The notes beneath the pieces were generated by a model. That model was not told the DNA's origin. It was given only the letters and a program-made list of their open reading frames with translations, and did not search any database. Below, piece after piece: positions 51,547 to 60,581 of a DNA stretch of 64,000 bases; position 1 is the stretch's first letter; each line of letters opens with the position of its first letter. The position numbers and the translations under genes were made by a program. Source of the DNA: Novosphingobium sp. Leaf2. Its GTDB lineage: Bacteria; Pseudomonadota; Alphaproteobacteria; Sphingomonadales; Sphingomonadaceae. The stretch is taken from assembly GCF_001421325.1 (NCBI RefSeq), contig NZ_LMJY01000001.1:193501-257500 (forward strand), written 5' to 3'.

Positions 51547-52083
51547 ATGACGCTTGACGAACTGCGTGTGCTGGTGCGCACCGTGCCGGACTTTCCCAAG
51601 CCGGGCATCCTGTTTCGCGATGTGACGACGCTGATGGGGGACGGCGCGGGCTTTCGCGCCGCGATCGCCCATATGAGCGATCGTGCTGCCGCTGCCGAAG
51701 CAGACGTAATCGCCGGCATCGACGCGCGCGGTTTCATTTTTGGTGCCGCCATTGCGGCGGCTTTGGGCTTGGGCTTCATTCCGGTCCGCAAGCCCGGCAA
51801 GCTGCCGGTACCGGTGCTGTCTGTCGACTACGCGCTCGAATACGGCACCGGCACGCTGGAAATCGATCCCGGCATGGTCGCCGCTGCCACCCGCATCGTT
51901 CTGGTCGATGACCTGATCGCCACGGGTGGCACGGCGCTGGCCGCCGCACAGTTGCTGCGCCGGGCGGGCGGGCGTGTGGCCTCCGCACTTTTCGTCATTG
52001 ATCTGCCGGACCTTGGCGGCGCAGACCGTCTGCGCGATGCGGGTGTCAGCGTGGACGCACTGCTGGAATTTGACGGCCATTAA
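51547..52083 (+). CDS. apt: Adenine phosphoribosyltransferase
   Basis: A 178-residue PRTase: VRTVPDFPKPGILFRDVTTL at the start is the Apt hallmark, then GIDARGFIFGAAIAAALGLG and VRKPGKLPVPVLSVDYALEY. VLVDDLIATGGTALAAAQLL is the PRPP-binding motif. It makes AMP from adenine and PRPP for purine salvage. A GGAGGG ribosome-binding site lies upstream of the ATG. Confidence 0.96.
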   Translation: MTLDELRVLVRTVPDFPKPGILFRDVTTLMGDGAGFRAAIAHMSDRAAAAEADVIAGIDARGFIFGAAIAAALGLGFIPVRKPGKLPVPVLSVDYALEYGTGTLEIDPGMVAAATRIVLVDDLIATGGTALAAAQLLRRAGGRVASALFVIDLPDLGGADRLRDAGVSVDALLEFDGH

Positions 52084-52194
52084 CGCGTCCGGATACCGGG
52101 CGATAACGGGGGCGTTGACGAAGGGCCCCTCTCATGGCAAGCGACCGTTCGTCGATGCTGCTGTGCGCGGGGTCGTTGCCCAGCGCGTAGATGG

Positions 52195-52268
<74 letters not shown>

Positions 52269-52388
52269 ATTCTCAGCGCAGCATGGCGCAAGCGGGCATC
52301 GCTTTCTTTGCAGCGGGTCAGCGCGTGGGCCTGACGGGCCGGCAAAGCGCAGCCGAAATCATCCACGCCTGCGAGATACGTTCGCTGT

Positions 52389-53708
52389 TTACGCGATTGC
52401 GGCCTGCGCCAGGCCGACCAGATCGACGCGGGCTTTGAGGCGGGCGCCGAGCAGGGCGGTGCCGCTGACCTTTCGCTGGACGAACAGCGTTTCCACGTCG
52501 GGAACATGCCACGTGGCGCGATCCGCGACCAAGGCGGGCGCCTCCGCACGCACGACGGGCACGAAGGCCCGGTCGCCGAAGTCGAAGGGGCCGGGCTTGC
52601 CAAGCGTTTCGACGATCGCGGCGATGATCCGGTCCACCGTGGCGCGGTGGGCGGCCACCGCGCTGGCGCCCAGGAACCCGGCTTCGACCGCGGTTTCGCG
52701 GATGCGATCATGGTCGTGCGCCAGGCCGGCGCTCAATAGCGCGCGATAGGACGCGGCGGTTCGGGCCGGCACGTCCCGGGTTGCGCCGAAGTCCAGCAGT
52801 ACCAGCGTTTGCGTGTCCGCCTGCCAACGAAAGTTTGCGAAATTGGGATCGGTCTGCATGACGCCGAATTCGAACAACTCGCGCAGCACCAGTTCTATCA
52901 GTGCGGTCATCGCGCGGTCTCGCACGTCCTGCGCGGCATCGGCCAGAGTTTCGATCGGCTGCCCATCCACGAATTGCATCGTCAGCACCGATGGCGTCGT
53001 CAATTCGGGATAGAGGGCGGGAACCGCATAGCGGGCATCGCCCTGCAGACGCTCGCGGTAGGCGCGCATCTGCTCGCCCTCGCGCAGATAGTCCGCTTCC
53101 TCGGCCAGTTGGCGCTTGGCCTCTGCCAGCAGCGGCGACAAGTCCAGCGAGGAGGGAACGAGGTTGGAGATGCGCAGCAAAGTTGCCACGTTGTCCACAT
53201 CGGCGTCGATACTGGCGCGCACGCCGGGATACTGCACCTTGATCGCCAGTGATTGCCCATCCGCAAGGACGGCGCGGTGGACCTGGCCGATGGACGCAGC
53301 GGCGATCGGTATGGCATCGAACTTTGCGAAATGGCGACGCCAGTCCGCGCCCCATTCGCGCTTGAGCACAGCGTCCAGCTGCTGGGGCGGCATGCGATAG
53401 GCCTGGTCGCGCACCGTTGCCAGGATCGTGGAGAGTTCGGCCGGCAGCATATCGCCGGCGTCCATCGAGATCATCTGGCCCAGCTTCAGGGCCGCGCCGC
53501 GCAAGTGCGACAGGCGGTCTGCGATGCGCTTGGCATTGCCTGGCGTGAGCAGCAGGTCGCTCAGCCGTGGTCGTTCTCCACTGGCAAGCCGGCGCATGCC
53601 TTCGGCCGCCATGCCGCCCGCAACGCCGCCTGCCAGGCGGCCGAAATGGCCGAGCCGAGACAAGCGGCCCTTGGGGATGCTGCGGTCTCGCCGGTCGCCG
53701 GAACTCAA
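52389..53708 (-). CDS. ABC1/UbiB-type atypical kinase
   Basis: The 439-residue protein has the ABC1 motifs: LKLGQMISMDAGDMLPAELS (KxGQ), FDAIPIAAASIGQVHRAVLA (A-rich loop), SLAIKVQYPGVRASIDADVD (lysine), EADYLREGEQMRAYRERLQG (ExD region), MQTDPNFANFRW and LVLLDFGATRDVPA (catalytic and metal Asp). These proteins act as ATPases in ubiquinone biosynthesis or lipid transport. The true start is uncertain; a TTG at 53708, five bases after the DUF427 stop, is the best candidate because the frame further upstream overlaps DUF427. C-terminal hydrophobicity is low. Confidence 0.87.
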   Translation of the reverse strand: MSSGDRRDRSIPKGRLSRLGHFGRLAGGVAGGMAAEGMRRLASGERPRLSDLLLTPGNAKRIADRLSHLRGAALKLGQMISMDAGDMLPAELSTILATVRDQAYRMPPQQLDAVLKREWGADWRRHFAKFDAIPIAAASIGQVHRAVLADGQSLAIKVQYPGVRASIDADVDNVATLLRISNLVPSSLDLSPLLAEAKRQLAEEADYLREGEQMRAYRERLQGDARYAVPALYPELTTPSVLTMQFVDGQPIETLADAAQDVRDRAMTALIELVLRELFEFGVMQTDPNFANFRWQADTQTLVLLDFGATRDVPARTAASYRALLSAGLAHDHDRIRETAVEAGFLGASAVAAHRATVDRIIAAIVETLGKPGPFDFGDRAFVPVVRAEAPALVADRATWHVPDVETLFVQRKVSGTALLGARLKARVDLVGLAQAAIA

Positions 53709-53712
53709 CGCG

Positions 53713-54207
53713 CTACCACCCCATGCTGCCGGGCTCGCCCTTGAACGGGCCGGCAAGATCAGGAGTGATCCAGCCGCCGTAGAAGCCGCCGGCCTGCGGG
53801 ATGACGGTCTGCCCGTCAACCGAGCAGCGATCGAACGGCGCGGCGTAGAACGCCACGTAATCGCGAAGGCACTGGAAGTCAGGGGTGGGCGACGGGTAGC
53901 TCCAGCCCACCCGTGGCAGGGTGATGCCATCGACAACGACGTCCCAGTACACCGCCGATCCCTTCCATTCGCAGATCGAGCCGCCGCCAGCCTGGCGCAG
54001 CACATCGGGGGCGATGTCGTCCCTGGGTATGTAGTAGCTGGGCGGGTGGCTGGTCTCCAGCGTGCGTACCGACCGGCGCGTATCGGCCACGATGGTGCCG
54101 CGATGTTCGATGACGACGCGTGCTGAAACGGGTTGGGCGATGGCCGGGCGCGGATAGTCCCACACGCTTTCCTGGCCGGGCGACGCTGGCTCCGGGACCG
54201 GCCTCAT
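53713..54207 (-). CDS. DUF427-domain protein
   Basis: A 164-residue protein: RPVPEPASPGQESVWDYPRP, VIEHRGTIVADTRRSVRTLE, HPPSYYIPRDDIAPDVLRQA, then EWKGSAVYWDVVVDG and YPSPTPDFQCLRDYVAFYA. This is the DUF427 fold, a small beta barrel. Function is unknown. Its start overlaps the stop of the DCC protein and its stop lies next to the UbiB-type gene, so the three form an operon. Upstream frame to 54519 shadows the DCC gene. Confidence 0.88.
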   Translation of the reverse strand: MRPVPEPASPGQESVWDYPRPAIAQPVSARVVIEHRGTIVADTRRSVRTLETSHPPSYYIPRDDIAPDVLRQAGGGSICEWKGSAVYWDVVVDGITLPRVGWSYPSPTPDFQCLRDYVAFYAAPFDRCSVDGQTVIPQAGGFYGGWITPDLAGPFKGEPGSMGW

Positions 54208-54551
54208 GCGCCCGCCAACTTCTGGAGGCGGGGCCGCAGCGTCAGGAATTTGAGATACGCGCGCTCCAGTATCCTGAGCACAGTGGGCGAGCGGGCGAGC
54301 AGGCCAAGCGGGCGTAGCACGGGGATCGCGCGCCACATCGCGGCGAACGCCGCCGCGCCGGAGAGCAGCACGCCATCCTCCTGCGCATGGAAACGGTTGA
54401 GAAGCGCCTGCCGATCGATCGGGCAGGCTGCGCCCTCCTCGCTCGCGTCGATGAACACGATCCGCCGCTGCACGTCCAGCCGGCGCATCAGAGCGATCTC
54501 GCGGCGGCAAAGCGGGCATGCGCCGTCATGCCATACGATAAGTTTGGCCAT
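54204..54551 (-). CDS. DCC-family thiol-disulfide oxidoreductase-like protein (DUF393)
   Basis: A 115-residue thioredoxin-like protein with VWHDGACPLCRREIALMRRL at residues 6-25, i.e. DxxCPxC of the DCC family. The Asp-Ala-Ser segment IVFIDASEEG and a C-terminal LLARSPTVLRILERAYLKFL are typical. The redox partner is unknown. It is the first gene of a leftward operon with DUF427 and the UbiB-type kinase. Confidence 0.9.
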   Translation of the reverse strand: MAKLIVWHDGACPLCRREIALMRRLDVQRRIVFIDASEEGAACPIDRQALLNRFHAQEDGVLLSGAAAFAAMWRAIPVLRPLGLLARSPTVLRILERAYLKFLTLRPRLQKLAGA

Positions 54552-54643
54552 GCGCTTAGGTGGGGTGATCCGGCCTGCCGTTCAAGCCGGCGTGCTGGTC
54601 CAGTGGGCGATCACACGGCGTCGAAGCGCCCAGAGCCTTGCCC

Positions 54644-54669
54644 AGTGTATTATGGCCGAGTGCATTATG
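54644..54669. repeat. Short direct repeat in DCC/SDR gap
   Basis: AGTGTATTATG (54644-54654) and AGTGCATTATG (54659-54669) differ at one base and are 15 bases apart. They lie in the 137-base gap between the SDR end and the DCC gene start, and may be a regulator site for the DCC operon. Confidence 0.35.
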
Positions 54670-54688
54670 AACGCGGCGCATGCCGTTG

Positions 54689-55456
54689 TCAGAGGCCGGA
54701 CACCGCATGCCCACCGTCGATCACGATAATCGAGCCGGTCATGAAGCGCGACGCATCGGACGCGAGCATCAGCAGCGGGGCGTCCAGTTCGTCCAGCCGG
54801 CCCAGGCGCCGCTGCGGGATGCGGGCGATCAGCGCCTTTCCGGCGTCGGTTCCCCAGAAATCCGCGTTGAGTTCGGTCTCGATGTAGCCGGGCGCAAGGG
54901 CGTTGACGCGAATGCCAAAGCGCGCCCACTCCAGCGCGAGCTGCTTGGTCATCTGCACCACGCCTGCCTTCGAGATTGCATAGCTGGTGACGTGGCCCGC
55001 CTGGCGCAGACCCAGGATGGAGGCGATGTTGATGATCGCGCCACCGTCGCCCTTCCCGTCACGGCGCATGATCCGTGCCGCCTCGCGCGCCACGAGGAAA
55101 GCGCCGCGCAGGTTCACGTCCAGCACGGCGTCGAAGTCGTCCGCGGTGATGTCGATCGCCGGGCGGGTCTGGGTGACGCCCGCGTTGTTGACGACAACGT
55201 CCACCCCGCCCCACGCTTCGGCAAGTTCGGTCATGGCGCGCGCGATCGATCCCGGATCCGCCACATCGAGTTCCAGCACGGACACCTCTGCTGCGGTGCC
55301 GGTCAGTTCGCGGGCAAGCGTGTCGAGACGGTCGCGGCGGCGCGCTGCGATCGCCACGCGCGCGCCGCCTGCAGCCAGCACGTGCGCGAAATGGGCGCCA
55401 AGGCCGCTGGACGCGCCGGTGATCAGCACGCGCTTGTCTGTCACGTCGAGCTTCAT
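54689..55456 (-). CDS. Short-chain dehydrogenase/reductase
   Basis: A 255-residue classical SDR from the ATG at 55456, which has a GGGAGACG ribosome-binding site. LITGASSGLGAHFAHVLAAG is the cofactor loop, VAIAARRRDRLDTLARELTG suggests NADP preference through its arginines, VVVNNAGVTQ is the NAG motif, and ASILGLRQAGHVTSYAISKA carries the Ser-Tyr-Lys triad. It is divergent from the LuxR regulator with 184 bases between. It may belong to the catabolic cluster to the right; the substrate is unknown. Confidence 0.92.
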   Translation of the reverse strand: MKLDVTDKRVLITGASSGLGAHFAHVLAAGGARVAIAARRRDRLDTLARELTGTAAEVSVLELDVADPGSIARAMTELAEAWGGVDVVVNNAGVTQTRPAIDITADDFDAVLDVNLRGAFLVAREAARIMRRDGKGDGGAIINIASILGLRQAGHVTSYAISKAGVVQMTKQLALEWARFGIRVNALAPGYIETELNADFWGTDAGKALIARIPQRRLGRLDELDAPLLMLASDASRFMTGSIIVIDGGHAVSGL

Positions 55457-55472
55457 CTCGTCTCCCTTTCGC

Positions 55473-55491
55473 GCCGTGCCCAATGCACGGC
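55473..55491. promoter_or_regulatory. Dyad upstream of SDR
   Basis: GCCGTGC (55473-55479) and GCACGGC (55485-55491) form a perfect 7-base inverted repeat with spacer CCAAT, 17 bases before the SDR start, in the divergent SDR/LuxR gap. It could be a regulator site or a leader hairpin. It differs from the C-rich motif before the Rieske and receptor genes. Confidence 0.4.
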
Positions 55492-55640
55492 CATATCCGT
55501 ACGAAGCCAGCCCTCAACCTGCCCAATCCGTCAGTGGCTCGCGATGGCACACGCCGGGCCGTAGCGCGGCAATTTGCGTGCAAGACAGGGCCGAAACGCA
55601 GTGATAGTCTGCGACCACAAAAAAGAAAAACAGGTTCGGG

Positions 55641-58328
55641 ATGATGAGCTTGGGGTCCGGGCTGTTGTTGCCCAGTGCGATGGAAATGCCGCGCTTCAAA
55701 GGCAAATGGGTGGCGCCTGCCGCGCTTGGCGATATGGCCGGCGCCATCGCGCCGTATCGCATCGTCATGATCACCGCATCGCCAGGCAGCGGCAAGACCC
55801 GGCTGATGGCGCGCCTCTCCAGCCACCTGGAAACAAGCCTGCACGTATGCTGCTGGCTGCGCCTGACACCGGGGACCAGCGGGCAGGGCACACTTACGCG
55901 CCAGATCGCGATCGTGCTTTCGCGCAGCGTGCTGGGCGCCAAGAGCGCCACGGCGGCCCTGCTGATGGCTCCCGGCGTGGATGCGGATGTGCTGTTGGCC
56001 GTCATGCTGAGCGAAGTGGCGGCGTTCGGCGGCGAAGTGGCGCTGTTCATCGACGACCTTCATGCGGCGGACGTGGCGGCGATGGGCGACCTTCAGCGCA
56101 TTGTTGCGGGCGCGCCGCGCAACCTGCGGATCGTCATGGCGTCCCGCCTGCCCACGGGGCTGCACCTGGCGCGCTGGCGCAACGAGGATGCCCTGCTCGA
56201 AATCGACGACGGCAAGCTGGCGGTCTCTTTCAAGCAGGTCGCCGAGCTGATCGCGGAGGCGGGCGTGCCCGCGCTCACTCTGGCGGAGACACGGGCCTTG
56301 TGGGCGCGCACCGGCGGGCGGGTGGCCGCAGTGCGGCTGCTGGCGCGCAACCGCCTGCGCAAGAGCGGAGAGGGCAGCGCGACCGGCGGCTTCGCGATCG
56401 GGCGCGACATTCTGGAATACTTCGAGGAGGAGCTGTTCCGAGACTTGTCGGACGCGGCGCGTGGTGCGCTCGATGCCATGCTGGTGCCGCACCGGCTCGA
56501 TCATGACCTGATGGTCGCGCTGGCCGGCCACGAAGATGCCGAGGCGCATATCCAGGAGTATCGCGCCCAGGGCCTGCTGACCCGGCAGTCCAAGGGTGCC
56601 GGCACCACGTATGAAGCGATGCCGCTGCTGGTCGACGTCTCGCGCGTGCAGAGCCTGTGCAGCCCCGAGGAGCAGGCCGCGCTGCATCTGCGCTGCTGTG
56701 ACTGGTTCGAGGCGCGGGGGCAGTCCGCGCTGGCCGCAGCCCACGCAATGGACGGCGGCGATGTCAGCCGCGCCATCGAACTGGTGGAGCGCTGCGGCTT
56801 TGCGATGATCGCGCAGGGCTATGTACTCGAACTGCAATCGTGGTTGCCGCGCTTTCCGGTGGACGATCTGCGCAAGCGGCCAACGGCACTGCTCGCCGTG
56901 GCCTGGGCGCTGTCGCTGCTGTACCGGCTTGACGAGGCCGAAGCGCTGGTGGCGCCGCTTGCGGCGCAGCTGGCCAGCGATCCCGCGCCCGACCCGGCGC
57001 TGGTGGCGAACCTGTCGGCGCTGCAGGTGATGGTGCTGTCGATGCACGATGACTTTACGCATGCAAGTGCGCAAGGGCGGCTCTGGCGCGCACGCAATCC
57101 GGGGGCGAGCGACTGGTTCGGGCGGGTGGTCGACAATTCGATCGCCTTTTGCCTCGCGCTCACTGGAGAGGTCGCGGAAGCGCGCCTCACGCTGGAGAGC
57201 GCCTATCTGCCGGCGTGCTACGAAACCAACCCGTACGCCACCATCTATGCGCGGTGCATCCTGGGACTGATCGACTTGCGAGACGGGCAGGTGCGCCATG
57301 CCGAAGCGCATTTCGCCAGCGCCCTCAAGCGCGCCGAGGCGGACATGAGCCAGCAGTCCACCGGCACCGTGATGGCGGCCGGCCTGCTGGCAGGCGCGCT
57401 GTACGAGCAGAACGAACTGGACCGGGTGGAGCAGGTGATCGAGGGGTTCGCCTGGTCGCTGCACGCGCACCTGTTCACCGATGCCCGCTTCCAGGCCTAT
57501 CGTGCCAAGGCACGAATGCTGTCGCTGCGCGGCCAATATCGCGCCGCGATCACCGCGCTGGAAACCGTGCTGGATGCCGGCCCGGCGATCCGGCTGACGC
57601 GCTTGCAGGTCGATGTCCTGTCCGAGAAGGTTATTGTCGCGCTCGATCACCACGATACGCGCACGGCGGGCGCCTATGCGCGTGCGCTGAGCGAGCAGCG
57701 GGACCGGCTGCCGACCGGACATCCGCTTGAATCCTATGTGGAGGCCGCGATCCTGGGCTCGCAGGCGCATCTGGATATCGAACTCGGCGCGCCCGAACGC
57801 GCGCTCGACCCGCTGCGGCGCGCGGTTGCGCTTGACCTGGCGGGCGGCTGGAACCTGCGCGCGTTTCATCACGCGGTGCTGGGCGTGCGCGCCTTGTGGC
57901 GTATGCGCCAGTCGGCCCGCGCCTTGTCCATCCTGCGGCGGCTGGTGCGCTATGCCGCGCGCAGCGGCATCCAGCGCACGCTGATCGATGGCGGACGCGA
58001 TATCCGCGCCATGCTCGATGCGATCATCGCGCAGGGGTGGCAGCCTGCAGACCGCCATCAGGCACGACTGATGCAGCAGTTGCGCGAAGCCTTCGATCCC
58101 AGCCTGGCGGTGCGGGAAACGGGCGGCCAACGGCGCGACCACCCGGATAGCCTGCTCACCGAACGCGAGATCGAACTGGTGCGCTTCGTGCGCGCCGGCC
58201 TCACCAACCGGCAGATCGCAGAGCGGATGCGGGTGAGTGAGAACACCATCAAGTGGCATCTCAAGAATATTTTCGAAAAGGCCAGCATCACCCGCCGCTC
58301 CGAACTGGCGAACCTGGCGCTGCTGTAG
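55641..58328 (+). CDS. Large ATP-binding LuxR-family (LAL/MalT-type) regulator
   Basis: An 895-residue protein. Residues 38-60 hold the Walker A loop (VMITASPGSGKTRLMARLSS), and a Walker B-like GGEVALFIDDLHAADVAAMG lies near 130. The middle 400 residues are TPR-like helices (HAMDGGDVSRAIELVERCGF, LRGQYRAAITALETVLDAGP). Residues 830-895 are the LuxR HTH: LTEREIELVRFVRAGLTNRQ, then IAERMRVSENTIKWHLKNIF. MalT-type proteins bind an inducer and ATP, oligomerise and activate catabolic operons. It lies directly upstream of the Rieske operon, same strand, and is the likely regulator of it. Confidence 0.93.
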   Translation: MMSLGSGLLLPSAMEMPRFKGKWVAPAALGDMAGAIAPYRIVMITASPGSGKTRLMARLSSHLETSLHVCCWLRLTPGTSGQGTLTRQIAIVLSRSVLGAKSATAALLMAPGVDADVLLAVMLSEVAAFGGEVALFIDDLHAADVAAMGDLQRIVAGAPRNLRIVMASRLPTGLHLARWRNEDALLEIDDGKLAVSFKQVAELIAEAGVPALTLAETRALWARTGGRVAAVRLLARNRLRKSGEGSATGGFAIGRDILEYFEEELFRDLSDAARGALDAMLVPHRLDHDLMVALAGHEDAEAHIQEYRAQGLLTRQSKGAGTTYEAMPLLVDVSRVQSLCSPEEQAALHLRCCDWFEARGQSALAAAHAMDGGDVSRAIELVERCGFAMIAQGYVLELQSWLPRFPVDDLRKRPTALLAVAWALSLLYRLDEAEALVAPLAAQLASDPAPDPALVANLSALQVMVLSMHDDFTHASAQGRLWRARNPGASDWFGRVVDNSIAFCLALTGEVAEARLTLESAYLPACYETNPYATIYARCILGLIDLRDGQVRHAEAHFASALKRAEADMSQQSTGTVMAAGLLAGALYEQNELDRVEQVIEGFAWSLHAHLFTDARFQAYRAKARMLSLRGQYRAAITALETVLDAGPAIRLTRLQVDVLSEKVIVALDHHDTRTAGAYARALSEQRDRLPTGHPLESYVEAAILGSQAHLDIELGAPERALDPLRRAVALDLAGGWNLRAFHHAVLGVRALWRMRQSARALSILRRLVRYAARSGIQRTLIDGGRDIRAMLDAIIAQGWQPADRHQARLMQQLREAFDPSLAVRETGGQRRDHPDSLLTEREIELVRFVRAGLTNRQIAERMRVSENTIKWHLKNIFEKASITRRSELANLALL

Positions 58329-58334
58329 AGCGCT

Positions 58335-58366
58335 CCACCCACCCTACCCAAGCGACAGGGTGGTTC
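58335..58366. promoter_or_regulatory. Candidate regulator site A before Rieske operon
   Basis: CCACCCACCCTACCC (58335-58349) is followed by AGGGTGGTTC (58357-58366). Within it, CCACCCT (58339-58345) and AGGGTGG (58357-58363) form a 7-base inverted repeat with 11 bases between. The element ends 78 bases before the oxygenase ATG. A close counterpart lies before the TonB receptor gene. Confidence 0.5.
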
Positions 58367-58444
58367 CGCCCTGCGGCTTCGCGCTCCATTCCTGGCCCAA
58401 CGTGCAAAGACAAGGCGCGGCGCGCGCCGAGGAGAGCGATCGAG

Positions 58445-59782
58445 ATGACAGCGGCAGCCACATTCCGGGTTGACCCGTCCTGGTACTGGAGCCGCGAGCG
58501 CGCGGCGCAGGAGTGGGAGCACATGTGGGCGAAAGTCTGGCACATGGGCCCGCGCGCGGAGGAAATCCCCGAAGAGGGCGACGTCTTCGTCCACACCCTT
58601 GGCCGCGAAGGCCTGCTGTTCGTGCGCATGGCCGATGACAGCGTGCGCGGCTATTACAATGTGTGCCGGCACCGCGGCAACCGGCTGCTGCTGGCCGAGG
58701 ACGGGCCGGTGTACGCACCGCAGTTCACCTGCGCTTTCCATGGCTGGGTGTATGATCTGGAAGGCACGCTGGTCCATGCACCGTACAAGGAGCGGTTCGA
58801 CCCGGCGGTGATAGACGATCCGGCCTGCTCGTCGCTGCGCACCTTCCGCGTCGAGGCGTTCGCCGGCTGGTTGTGGTTCACGCTGGACGCGGCCGCGCCC
58901 CCTTTGCGCGACTATCTGGGCCCGCTGGCTGACCGGCTGGACGCCTACAAGATGGAGCGCGCGACGATCGTCGATTACAAGACGTTCGAATTCGCCTGCA
59001 ACTGGAAGACCACGTTTGACGCGTTCAACGAAAGCTACCACTTCCAGACGCTGCATTCCGAAATCCTCGCCTGGGGCAACGAGGATGCGCCGATCACCCT
59101 GCTGGGTATCCACAGCTACATGGTCAACGAATATGGCAAGCCCAGCACCCTGTATCCCGAGCAGGAGGCGCTGAACCCGCAGTTGGAGATGCTGCTGACG
59201 ACCAACGGCATCGCCGTGGAAAGCTTCACCGGCAAGGCCACCGACGTGCGCCGCGCCGTGCAGGAAGCCAAGCGCGCCCGGCAGGGGCAGGCGGTGTTTC
59301 CGTATGAGAACCTGACTGACAGCCAGCTGAGCGATGCCTATCACTACATGCTGTTCCCCACCACGCACTTCAATCTGTTCCCCGAGTTCTACGTCGCGCT
59401 GCGCTATCGTCCGCACCCCGGCGGCGATCCGGAGAAGATGTATTTCGACTTCATCATGTGCGCGCCGATGGAAGCGGGCGAGACGGTGCCGCCTTATACC
59501 CACCGCGTGGTGCGCGGCGGCGACGAGCCGGTTGAGGAGGTGCTCAAGTGGGGCGTGCGCAAGCACCCCATCGTTGACGAAGTGCTGGGCCAGGACGTCG
59601 GGCTGGTCGAGCATGTCCAGCGCGGCCAGCGCTCGCAAAGCTTTACCGACGCGATCCTCAGCACGGACGAGCGGCGCATCACGCACTTTCACGAAAACAT
59701 CGATGCGTTGATCCAGGGCCGGTCAGTACGAGACCTGATCGCGGTCAACCCGGTCGAGGCCGACGCCCATCCGGGCACCTGA
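58445..59782 (+). CDS. Rieske non-heme iron oxygenase, alpha subunit
   Basis: The 445-residue product starts at the ATG at 58445 with GGAGAG upstream; the frame before it is not conserved-looking. The Rieske motif is VCRHRGNRLLLAEDG and QFTCAFHGWVYDL (CxH, 17 residues, CxxH) at residues 70-100. The catalytic domain has CNWKTTFDAFNESYHFQTLH at about 185-205, giving the His pair of the mononuclear iron; the bridging Asp position seems to be in FDAFNE. It hydroxylates or demethylates an organic substrate using O2 and electrons from a reductase. No ferredoxin or reductase gene is seen in the window, so electrons come from elsewhere. Confidence 0.93.
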   Translation: MTAAATFRVDPSWYWSRERAAQEWEHMWAKVWHMGPRAEEIPEEGDVFVHTLGREGLLFVRMADDSVRGYYNVCRHRGNRLLLAEDGPVYAPQFTCAFHGWVYDLEGTLVHAPYKERFDPAVIDDPACSSLRTFRVEAFAGWLWFTLDAAAPPLRDYLGPLADRLDAYKMERATIVDYKTFEFACNWKTTFDAFNESYHFQTLHSEILAWGNEDAPITLLGIHSYMVNEYGKPSTLYPEQEALNPQLEMLLTTNGIAVESFTGKATDVRRAVQEAKRARQGQAVFPYENLTDSQLSDAYHYMLFPTTHFNLFPEFYVALRYRPHPGGDPEKMYFDFIMCAPMEAGETVPPYTHRVVRGGDEPVEEVLKWGVRKHPIVDEVLGQDVGLVEHVQRGQRSQSFTDAILSTDERRITHFHENIDALIQGRSVRDLIAVNPVEADAHPGT

Positions 59783-59804
59783 CGCGCAAACAAGGGGCAT
59801 CGCC

Positions 59805-60581
59805 ATGGCGGCAAGACGCATCCACGTGATCTGCGGCGCGCCCACGCATGACACCGGCTACGTGCGGGTGGAACTGCTCACGGCGCTGCAACGCCATGAG
59901 GACGCGTGGGTGACGGTGGGTGACGACTTTTCGGATATCGCCAAAATCGTGGCTGCCGACGCTATCGTGGCGTACACTTGCAATGTGTCGCCGGATGCGG
60001 CGGCGCTGGACGCGCTGGAGGCGTTCCTTGATCGCGGCGGGCGGCTGTTCGCGATGCATGCCACCAATGCACTGATCCGGTTTACCGACGGGCCGCCGAT
60101 CGTGGCGCAGGGCATCGCGATCCCCGGCCAGGTGGACACCACGGACACCAATCCACGCTTCACCCGCCTGCTGGGCAGCCGGTTCCTGGCGCACCTGCTG
60201 CTGGCGCCGATGCAGGTGGACATCGCAGCGCCAGACCACCCGCTGGTGGCGGGTATCGCGCCCTTCGCGGTGGAGGATGAACCCTACGTTCTAGAGCTGA
60301 CCGCACCGGCGCAAGTGCTTTTGACTGCGCGCTTTTCCGGCTCCAATCCCGGCTATGTGCTGTCGGACTGGCCCGACCCGGTCGACCGCGTGCAGATGTA
60401 CCTGCGCCCGCATGGCAAGGGTAGTGTGCTGTATCTCGCGCTGGGCCACAGCAGCGGCAGGCACGATTTCCAGCCGCTGATGGAGGAGGGCCCGGTCACG
60501 CGCGGGCCGTGGGAAGCGCCGGGCTTCCGGCAGGTACTGGACCGCGCGGTGGCCTGGGCCGTCGGGGCGGACGGGCAATGA
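59805..60581 (+). CDS. ThuA-domain protein
   Basis: A 258-residue protein with the ThuA-like glutamine amidotransferase-like fold: IHVICGAPTHDTGYVRVELL, ADAIVAYTCNVSPDAAALDA, ALEAFLDRGGRLFAMHATNA, and a late YLRPHGKGSVLYLALGHSSG with the conserved GH. ThuA is known for trehalose utilisation; relatives occur in many sugar and aromatic clusters with unknown activity. It lies 22 bases after the Rieske gene and overlaps the next SDR by four bases. Confidence 0.85.
   Translation: MAARRIHVICGAPTHDTGYVRVELLTALQRHEDAWVTVGDDFSDIAKIVAADAIVAYTCNVSPDAAALDALEAFLDRGGRLFAMHATNALIRFTDGPPIVAQGIAIPGQVDTTDTNPRFTRLLGSRFLAHLLLAPMQVDIAAPDHPLVAGIAPFAVEDEPYVLELTAPAQVLLTARFSGSNPGYVLSDWPDPVDRVQMYLRPHGKGSVLYLALGHSSGRHDFQPLMEEGPVTRGPWEAPGFRQVLDRAVAWAVGADGQ

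Noticed and set aside
54204..55456. The DCC/DUF427/UbiB operon as part of the Rieske catabolic cluster
   Set aside because: It is transcribed away from the cluster, shares no motif with sites A and B, and is of a general housekeeping type.
55059..58259. A 1066-codon open frame on the minus strand opposite the LuxR-type regulator
   Set aside because: Same reason: the opposite strand encodes clear Walker A, TPR-like and LuxR HTH parts, and the minus-strand translation is low-complexity.
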